From the NCBI GenBank assembly GCA_031841125.1, contig CM063109.1:1092321-1156320 (forward strand): 64,000 nt of DNA, read 5' to 3'. Origin of the DNA: Acanthococcus lagerstroemiae. Its lineage: Eukaryota; Arthropoda; Insecta; Hemiptera; Eriococcidae. Positions 56,601 through 64,000 of this stretch are shown here, one piece after another; position 1 is the stretch's first letter; every line of letters starts with the position of its first letter. The notes under the pieces are model-generated. The model made no database searches and was not told where the DNA came from. It saw only the letters and a program-made list of their open reading frames with translations. The position numbers were made by a program, and so were the translations under genes.

Positions 56601-57024
56601 TGCTATAGATACATGGCCCTTTCAAGAACAGAGGTGCTTCGACGGAAAAAGGAAGCCAGACTCTTTGTGTCTAAAAATATTCCAAAAAAGAAATTAATTA
56701 TTCTAAATTTACCTACTTTTTTTTTTTTTTTCAGTTATACAGGTAAAAGTGTTTTCCTCTTGTTAATGTAATAATGTAACTTGTGTTTAAATTATTGACT
56801 AAAGTAGTCTATGATATTAATTCCAAAAATATTTCAGCTCACCTTTCACTCGGAGCGCGTTAAGTTCTTTGAGTAATTAGCTACCTATTTTTTATTTCAA
56901 ATATACACGTGTTAAATGCTTATATAATTAACCCGTAATCTTAGTCAAGTTGTGTTTTTACTTACAAAAATAAAAAAATAATAAGTGAAATGAAATTAGC
57001 CTTATCCCAACACTAAACTTTTAG

Positions 57025-57318
57025 GCATTTTTCGATAACGTAAATTGTTTCCGATTTTTAGTACTCCCCCTCCCCCTGGTATTTGCATGGCATTACGGTT
57101 ACATTCGAGTTATTTGGCACTCATACAACGATCATCCTTTGTGGGGTGGTGTCTGCAAAGAAGATTCGCGTGTGAAACTAGAAACTGGTGAGCTGTTATT
57201 CGGTGAGAGCCAGAGGCAAGTTGTTTTCGAGACCAGAAAGCAGTTCGTCAATTATTTTACCAAGTCCGCTTCCGGGCAGCTTGGTCGAAAGCAATACGCG
57301 GTTTCGAAGCGATGAGAG
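57025..57318 (+). CDS. Unassigned open frame, possible exon
   Basis: The + frame from the codon after a TAG at 57022 to a TGA at 57316 is open for 97 codons without an ATG. It reads FLVLPLPLVFAWHYGYIRVI, then WHSYNDHPLWGGVCKEDSRV, then ETRKQFVNYFTKSASGQLGR. A plausible acceptor (GATTTTTAG at 57061) and a strong donor (CTG/GTGAGC at 57188) would give a 126-nt exon. The hydrophobic P-x-x-x-x-x-x-Y-x-x-I-x-x-IW run followed by a polar loop recalls the fifth helix of a peptide GPCR, but this is a weak resemblance. Other frames are also open here, so it could be chance. Confidence 0.3.
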
Positions 57319-57319
57319 T

Positions 57320-58880
57320 CGAATAGCTCGGAAGGCCGGTGACGGTCTGATCCGGGAGTTCCGGCTCGCGTAGTCAAATCGATACTCCGCTAAAGGCTTC
57401 TTTAAAGAAACGAGTAAATTACATTTGAAGCAAACTAGGAGACCGGATCTTGGTTCGTAGCATTTTCATTCTGTACGACGAAAATCGACGACATTTACAG
57501 CAGCTTCTTCTAGACTGAGGAGTACCAAACAAGTCGAATTTGTCCTTCGATTCTTGTAGCAGCACTCGCATGCGCAACCAGTCGTCCTTCGGTGTATCTT
57601 CTGATACCGTGCGAAATATTTTGTCGGTGGAGTTTAATACCGCGGCTAAAATGCGAAATTTAACCCAGAACGCGCCGCCTCACATTCATTACATTAGCCT
57701 AGTGTTACGTTTTATTCGCTCACCTGACTAATTCGCATTTACGTGGTTAAAATCACAAGTGTCCTTAGCTTTTTCTTGTTAGAAGAACTTTTCCATTGTC
57801 CTCCGGGTCCGTTCAAAATTTTACCGACAACATTTTCACTATGGGCGAGATAAGATTCCAGAGAAAAAAAAAAAAGAAAGAAAAAAAACAGGCAAAAATA
57901 CGTAGACTACTCGATCGACATTAAATACCCAACAAGACGTCGCCTCACTCAAAAGGAGGTAATATAAATTAATTAAGGCAGAGTGAGTGGAGTGAACTTG
58001 ATGAAAGCGTACCTCTTCTACATATAGACAGCTTACGTAAAAATAATTACGTAAAATCCCTAATTTAGTCGACAAACAATAAGTAGAGTATATGCTACGG
58101 AAAAAATTTTTTGCCGGAACTATACTGACATGCGACATGCAACGATATGATGAGTTATGCCGCATAAAAGCGTCGGACAAAAAATGTTTTTTCTTGTAGG
58201 CTAGATATAATTTTATATTTCACTCGGTTTTCTTTTTTTCACGGGATGTACAAGCATGGCCAATTTTGTTCGATACGATGACGTCTCGACGAATGTACTA
58301 TAGGTAATTTAGGTGTAGGTGTATATAGTTGTAGTTGTTTAATGTCCCGTCAAACTGGAAGGGCGAAGAAGAAAAGTAGTATCGGCTATTTCGGCCGTAT
58401 ATAATGAACGACGAGTACGTAGATTTGCTTACACGTAGTTACAAATATTATGCTTTAGTAGGAAGATACATGTAAGATATTTGTTCTGCCGAATATCTTG
58501 GTCGTTGGTGTTGCGAAGATACTCGCAGATAGTCGAGCGTAGACCAACTGATAAAAGCCGGAATATATTATGTATAGTGCCGATTATCATTCCGAGAGCA
58601 GACAGCTGTACTGCATACTTACGGGACCCTCGACTTTTTGTTAAACTTACGGGTTTACATACATTCGTTAAGAAGTCATCATGTCGGAAAAAATTTGCTC
58701 GCGGTCGCATCGTGTAAAAAGAGGGTACGGAATAAAGTAAAAAATAAAACCTAAATAGTCGAGAAAAGAATTTTTTTGTAGTAACATATTTGTATTAATA
58801 CCTACTGTTTTACTCGCCTATTTGTCGAGTAAATCGAGAAAATTTTAGAATAATTGTATAACCTTGCGAGACTTGGAAAA
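57320..58880. other. Spacer, no gene recognised
   Basis: Open frames at 57540-57731 (+), 57839-58180 (-) and 58429-58710 (-) have no domain. In the last one two CCCGTAAGT donor-like sites occur on the minus strand (about 58635-58655), but no partner exon was identified. Confidence 0.4.
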
Positions 58881-58959
58881 AAACGGGTTCAAATCGTACC
58901 AAATTGATTGATTGGTGACGAAAAGCTTTTCGCATATATGAGGTATCATTTGGTGGAGC

Positions 58960-59240
58960 GTACTGCGATGCACCCATGCGAAAGTCCCCCCCCCCCAAAC
59001 ACCGCACCCCTGGCACCGGAAATTACCTCCCCCTCTCCCCCGGGGTATCGCCGCATCAGGTGACCAGAGGAACACATTGAGGCTGGACCGAGCCCCCCTT
59101 TCGCTTCTCCACCCCGGACCTGCTACGCCCTGCCAGGGCCACCATGGGACATCCTATTGACCGAGGCAACGCTCACCCAGCGTCAACCCGGAATCCGGGT
59201 ACACCACAGACGGACGCGCTCCCTTCACTCACCCCTCGCT
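58960..59240 (-). repeat. GC-rich dispersed repeat, copy 2, with GC-rich extension
   Basis: On the minus strand it reads CCAGGGGTGCGGTGT, then ACTTTCGCATGGGTGCATCG, matching 41866-41960. It is followed on the + side by 200 bp of unusually GC-rich sequence (59040-59235). No coding recognised. Confidence 0.55.
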
Positions 59241-60040
59241 ATGGTACGAGTGTCGACGCAGGGTATATGTTGAAATATTGGATACAAAATATTCGTTTTG
59301 AATTCTCGTTCCATTTATAAATTTTTATCAGCGGCTACAAAATAAGAGTACGGGGGACCATTTTAATAACGGGAATCTAGTTCAGGATAACGTTTGCTCG
59401 AAATCATTTTATGCTTGTCGAAATTCAAAAATAAAAATCAACGAAAAGAGATGTTTGAATTAACAAGACGGAGAGGGGAAGGGGGATTGGCTCCGTGTAC
59501 CAAAATCAGTTGTTAAGACACCATCTTCGACAATTTCTGCAAAATACCGCTCGTTACTTACGATTAGTTATAAATATGTAATTTATAAATTTCTCTACTT
59601 GTATTTGTAGGGACCGATTCGAATATGGTTGCGCAACGCGCGCATGCTGAAAATCTACGAAAGAAACAAAGAAATAAAGAAACAAAGAAAATAAAAATGT
59701 CTTTATCTGTTTAATAATAGTCGATGGAAAAATGTATGTAATCGCTGAATGATATAACATACACGTACGTATAAGTTACGTATGTTATTTACGGTGATGT
59801 CGAAGACAACCCGCGTTTACTTTTATTTAAAATGTGCGAGGGAGAAAGTTGAAAATGGGTGGATGATTTATTCATTCAGATTTCACCTCGAACACCCGAA
59901 ACGCTCATTCGGAAGCGAGTTGTACTATTTTCGCGTACGGCTGACTGTTGTTTATTCGAGATTTTTCACTGTCGGGTGAGAATGCTTTTCGCAGCGCAGC
60001 TTACTCATCGTAGGTATTCTTCGGGAACAATGGGAGTATA
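59241..60040. other. Spacer, no gene recognised
   Basis: Overlapping small + strand frames at 59782-60110, without domain signature. Confidence 0.4.
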
Positions 60041-60699
60041 TTATGTAGGGGAGAGTGTCGTATTATGGCCCCGATTTTACATTTTTGCTTCAGAGAAGCC
60101 AACAAGTTGATGGAAGAAAATCGCTCAAAACTCGTGTGAAAGTGTAAAGAAATGGTAAATTTTAGTTCCCTAATTTTGGGGTGCATGGCTTCATTATGTT
60201 AGGAAACACTGCAGACAGTATTCGCTGCAGCGATTCAGTCATTTCTGTGACGTGTGTCGGAATCTCACGGGCAGATAATTCGCCCTCGCCCCGCAACAGT
60301 TGATGCAATAATAGGCTCTTTAGCCACCATCTACACATTTGCAACGTATTTCCACCACGCGGACCGAAACTCGTAGGGATGACCAATCGTAAGGACGACC
60401 CAAGATGGTTAGCACATTCTTCGTCAACTGGCTACCTGCGAGAGCCTCACTGTTATAGTACCTATCAATATTTGTACGCGTGTCTTGTGAGTAATTGTGG
60501 CAGTGTGGTGGCAGGCTGTAGAGTTCAATTGCACCATAGGTGTTCCTTTTGTAGGGTGTGCCAATTCACTTTTCCTTCTTCTGTATTCCAGAGCGCTTTC
60601 GGCTGTTATGCCATCATCAGTGGAGCACCCATAGGTGAGTTTACTCACGGAATACCAATCCTTCTATAGGCTTACCCTTCTAAGATATCGAATTGCTTC

Positions 60700-61130
60700 A
60701 TTATATTACCTTATTAGGCTAAAGAGTTGCGTATATTGTGACTGTTTCGCCGGGTATCGACGTACGCTCGTTATGCAGAGCGGGATGCTCAGGCGCGAAT
60801 ACGACGTATAACCTGACCAGTAAGTGATCTCACGTAGCAGGGCGGTCCGTACTCAGGATGTCTAGTACGTAGGCTCCGAGGTGAAAGTCTCCTAACTCCC
60901 GCACAAGTGTGGCCAGGGTGGATCAGCGGCGTACCTAATTACGATACCTAGCACTGGCCGACGAGGCAGTGTGGCGTACACCCAAGCCACGGGACAGATC
61001 ATGAGGTCATACCTCACAGTTTTGCATGTTTGGCTAGATTTCGATTATTTTCTTAAATTCCAGGTGGTACCAGTCGACACACGCGCTAACGATCCGACCC
61101 CCGCACCCACAGAAGGATTTCGTGCTAATA
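60700..61130. other. GC-rich insert inside the TIR transposon
   Basis: 60760-61020 is more GC-rich than its surroundings and lacks open frames. It could be a SINE-like or other nested element. No box A/box B pair or ends were recognised. Confidence 0.3.
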
Positions 61131-61397
61131 TTATACAGTAGTCAAAATTAGTTCTGTTTACGTAATTTTAAACAAAGCCTTTTAGTTCAACCAAAATGGT
61201 TGCCTTAATTTATCCCCATACCAGCCTTTCGACTTACTTCTTACTTTTCTCTTTTCTTCTCTCTTTCTTCTTTTTCATTTCGTTATTTTTACAAAAGTAT
61301 CAATTTTGACGAAAAAAGGGATGTATGAGTGGTTTCAGTTCATAAGAATGTGTTTTTTTTTTGTTTTTTTAAAAATAAAGAACAGTTTTAAAAAGGT

Positions 61398-61601
61398 CTA
61401 TTTTTGGTACATGGTACAACTGCCCGTTGTAACATGGTTTTTTAAATCATGTACCATGGACCCTCGATTAAAATGAGACAGGCGATAAAAGTACTTTCCA
61501 GTCGGATAGGCAGCTTTTACAGCATTCTCCACGTTGATTCGGTTTACCTTCTGTCGCTTTACACCTGTTTTACTTCGAGACATGATCTGAAATCTGGACA
61601 A
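61398..61601 (-). CDS. Possible Psq/CENP-B-type helix-turn-helix fragment of the transposon
   Basis: From an ATG near 61583 the minus frame reads MSRSKTGVKRQKVNRINVEN, then AVKAAYPTGKYFYRL. A basic start followed by an N-x-E-N-x-x-x-AV-x-A helix is the usual opening of Psq-type DNA-binding domains in pogo-group transposases. The upstream Met in the frame is probably not the start. The rest of a transposase is not visible. Confidence 0.35.
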   Translation of the reverse strand: MSRFQIMSRSKTGVKRQKVNRINVENAVKAAYPTGKYFYRLSHFNRGSMVHDLKNHVTTGSCTMYQK

Positions 61602-62475
61602 AATGACCTATCAGTAATGGACCATGGTACAACAGAAGAAAAGGTTCTAGGTACGCGAGGTATCTATTTTTTGATTTTCATTTTTAAGAGACGCGTAACA
61701 TATTTTTCTCGAATGATCTCTTGGATACTACTCAGTACTCACCACCCGAAACTACACACCTGTACATCAAAACAGCCATGTAGACAGAAAAAGAGGACCT
61801 GGGGAAATTTCCGCGGACCCCCTCTCCTTCCAGTTCAATTGGTTTTTTTGTTATAGATGGGAAAAAATTAGAAGCTGCGGTATAAGAGGTTTCTTTCATG
61901 GTGTAAGGAGTGATTGCTGATTTGATGTACGGTATGATTGAAATTCAGGCCTTTAAAAAATATCGAGCCCCCTTGAAAGTCCGGGCCTGGGGTATTTCCT
62001 CCCTTTCTCCCACCCCTCTCGACAGGGTTGCATCAAAATATAATCGAAATGAACAATCTGCGTTGCGAAATTACACTCATTGCCAGAATTTCCGCACCTC
62101 ACGGTATGTTTCTTCGAATTGTTTACACCTTATCGAATGGGTGCAATGTTGCCAGGTAATTGGCCAACCGACTGTGACAGAGGGAATTAAAATATACTCT
62201 ATTATTATTATATGTACAACGTCACGTACGGTTATTCGTTTCATCTCACATCAGCTCACAGCTGTGAAAACCATGGTACAACAGGTCCATGGTACAACAC
62301 TCTCCCCTACTGCTTTTATCCGGCGCTCCGTGTATTTCTGTTCATACTCGTACTTGAAAAACTGTGTTTATCATCGCGCCGACTTAAAATTGTACCTAGC
62401 TTTGAGCGAGAAGCGAGTTCGCTACTTTGTGTTAACGTACGAGTATCTACGTACATAATACAATAAATGTACGAG

Positions 62476-62516
62476 TAGATAGATAGATAGATGGATAGAT
62501 AGATAAGTAGGTAGGT
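62476..62516. repeat. (GATA)n / (GGTA)n microsatellite, left part
   Basis: About nine GATA-type units run into GTAGGTAGGT. The repeat resumes after the LINE tail at 62811. Confidence 0.9.
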
Positions 62517-62519
62517 GTA

Positions 62520-62811
62520 GCCGACATGCCGCGGACCACCCTACAGACGTTACTCAAGCTTCCGCCGACCCTCCGCTGGACCTCAACAACCCTGCCCATG
62601 TCGCGTACATGCGCTCCGCTGTGCGCCGACTGTGGACAGAGGAGCAGCAATCACTATTACCTAATATTTCTTAATATTTTCTATTTCTGCTAATTATAAG
62701 AATAATTTTTTTACCATTTAAGTGTCCCGCCCCTGAAAAACAATAAGTAGAAGGGCGGGCACCACTTTTGTGGAACCCATTCCAAAATAAATCTATTTAA
62801 AAAAAAAAAAA
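62520..62811 (+). mobile_element. 5'-truncated non-LTR retrotransposon 3' end with poly(A)
   Basis: The + frame gives the end of an ORF, LDLNNPAHVAYMRSAVRRLW then TEEQQSLLPNIS and a stop near 62672. A short 3' UTR follows, then AATAAA (about 62786) and a poly(A) of 12-13 (62799-62811). It is flanked by GTAGGTAGGT on both sides, so it inserted in the tetranucleotide repeat. The family is not identified from this short end. Confidence 0.68.
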
Positions 62812-62860
62812 GGTAGGTAGGTATGTAGGTAGATAGCTAGCTAGATAATAGATATATTAC
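62812..62860. repeat. (GGTA)n / (GATA)n microsatellite, right part
   Basis: GGTAGGTAGGTATGTAGGTAGATAGCTAGCTAGATA, here only described by its units: the continuation of the repeat interrupted by the LINE tail. Confidence 0.85.
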
Positions 62861-64000
62861 AATAAGGTAACCTACTACACGTATTTATATGAGTCGCCTA
62901 CCAAATGGTACGTTAGTGATTTCTTCAAGCTATCATAAATTGTAGAGAAAGTCAAAATCTAACGACTCATATAATATGAACGATGTGATTTTATTGCTCT
63001 TTTTCGTACATGTGTTATTTAGAATTGTCTAGAATTGTACCTTGCTTGGAATGAAATTGGTAAAATCGTCTGTAGGTACCTTCCATGTTGTATTTTGAGT
63101 AAATGTTGTGGTTTTATATATATGTATATTAATAGAGTTATGAGGAATACACTTTCAGTGGGCTTGAGATTTTTCGGGCACACGTCGAGATTTGCGACAA
63201 TTCAAGAAAAACTGATGGGGAAAATTGGAAACATACTCGTAAAAATCCCTAAATTGACATTATCTTACCGTAAATATTATACGTATTATGTACAATGCCT
63301 ATTTACGATGTACTCTACCTATTTTCGATGATTTTTTCTAACTTTTCGGCGATTTCATGTTTGACCCATAATTGGTAGCACCTTCGTGTGACCCACAATA
63401 GGTAGGCTCGATTTTTGACTCACATTTGGCAGATTAGTAAGTTTTTTTTTTTTTAGAAATGACAAATAAACGAATAAAGTATTCGATATTCATTATTCGC
63501 AACTCTGAATTTTTTTGATTGAAATATACTCGAGTACGTATTTATGTACCTTTCTTACTTTGATTTAATAAACAATATATACCTATGTACTACCAATTGC
63601 GGATAGAAATTCTTCACTAACAGCTGCGGGTCGACTCATAAATGGTAGTTTTCAAACGTTGTTACTCGAGAAAAATGTGGAGTTGGAAGTAAATGCGACA
63701 CTCTATCAGAGTGGATATTGATGCTAGATTTGCAAAAATATAAGCGTGACTTGTATTTGGTAGGTACTCTCAAATGTAGGTCACGAGGACTTTTACAAAA
63801 AAATTCACAAAAAAAAACCGCTATAAAACACAAAACAACTGTTGTAATAGTCTTACTTGAGATACCAAAGTAAGTTTTTGAATATTGTTCCATGATACCG
63901 AAGCATTCGCCTACCTATAGTAATATAATTTCGCGATCGCGCGTTATCTTTCATTTTAGTATGGAAACAGAAATTTGATTCTTCTTTTGCGTTTTCTTTT
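62861..64000. other. Spacer to the end of the window
   Basis: No exon recognised; the 63035-63331 frame has no domain. A short word of the form GAC(C/T)CA(C/T)A(A/T)WTGGTAG recurs near 63361, 63389, 63415 and 63634, with a diverged copy at 63748. Confidence 0.45.

Larger units (their letters stand above)
60045..62310 (-). mobile_element. 2.3-kb TIR DNA transposon with GGTACCATGG-type inner words
   Basis: GTAGGGGAGAGTGTCGTATT (60045-60064) is inverted at 62291-62310 with about three mismatches. ACCATGGTACAAC and its inverse recur inside (61405-61460, 61620, 62270-62290), suggesting protein-binding subterminal repeats. A helix-turn-helix-like fragment is coded on the minus strand at 61398-61601. 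No target duplication was recognised and no transposase core survives. Confidence 0.6.

Noticed and set aside
63035..63331. An exon reading GLRFFGHTSRFATIQEKLMG
   Set aside because: The frame extends into AT-rich sequence, no convincing acceptor/donor pair was found and no family is recognisable.

Overview
This is a eukaryotic window: long introns with GT-AG splice sites, no operons, AT-rich spacer and dense transposable elements. The repeat types (R1-like, RTE-like and Jockey/CR1-like LINEs, a FLYWCH DNA transposon, a tRNA-derived SINE, many TIR elements) and very frequent words such as TACTCGTA and TAGGTACCTA point to an insect. A sap-feeding hemipteran such as a mealybug is a low-confidence guess.

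The one clear host locus is a head-to-tail pair of kexin/subtilisin-type proprotein convertase genes on the + strand. The upstream copy contributes only its last coding exon (3402-3530). The second copy runs from about 7.7 kb to 31,548. I assembled eleven exons that join in frame (1,773 nt including the stop, about 590 residues) and cover the propeptide end with its KR cleavage site, the complete S8 catalytic domain with Asp, His, Asn and Ser, and the whole P domain. The signal-peptide end is not settled. The sequence is closest, from family knowledge, to PC1/3 (neuroendocrine convertase 1), not PC2, because the oxyanion residue is Asn. Both copies stop soon after the P domain, with no long C-terminal tail.

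The introns of the second gene hold mobile elements: a R1-like LINE (minus strand) with a nested MITE, a FLYWCH DNA transposon with perfect 20-bp inverted ends, a SINE with a perfect 14-bp target duplication, a 3.3-kb TIR element with a Myb/SANT-like protein, and a pogo/Tigger-like element.

Downstream of the gene, 31.7-35 kb has degraded LINE pieces, 35.4-36.9 kb a C-rich tandem repeat, and 39.66-40.0 kb a solo LTR with a 4-bp target duplication. A ~110-bp satellite array occupies 43.3-52.3 kb. It is interrupted by a RTE-like LINE and contains ~1-kb duplicated blocks, an inverted segment and one indel-rich tandem copy. The interval 52.3-64 kb has no gene I can assign: it holds short hairpins, simple repeats, one unassigned 97-codon open frame, a 2.3-kb TIR element and a truncated LINE 3' end inserted in a GATA/GGTA repeat.
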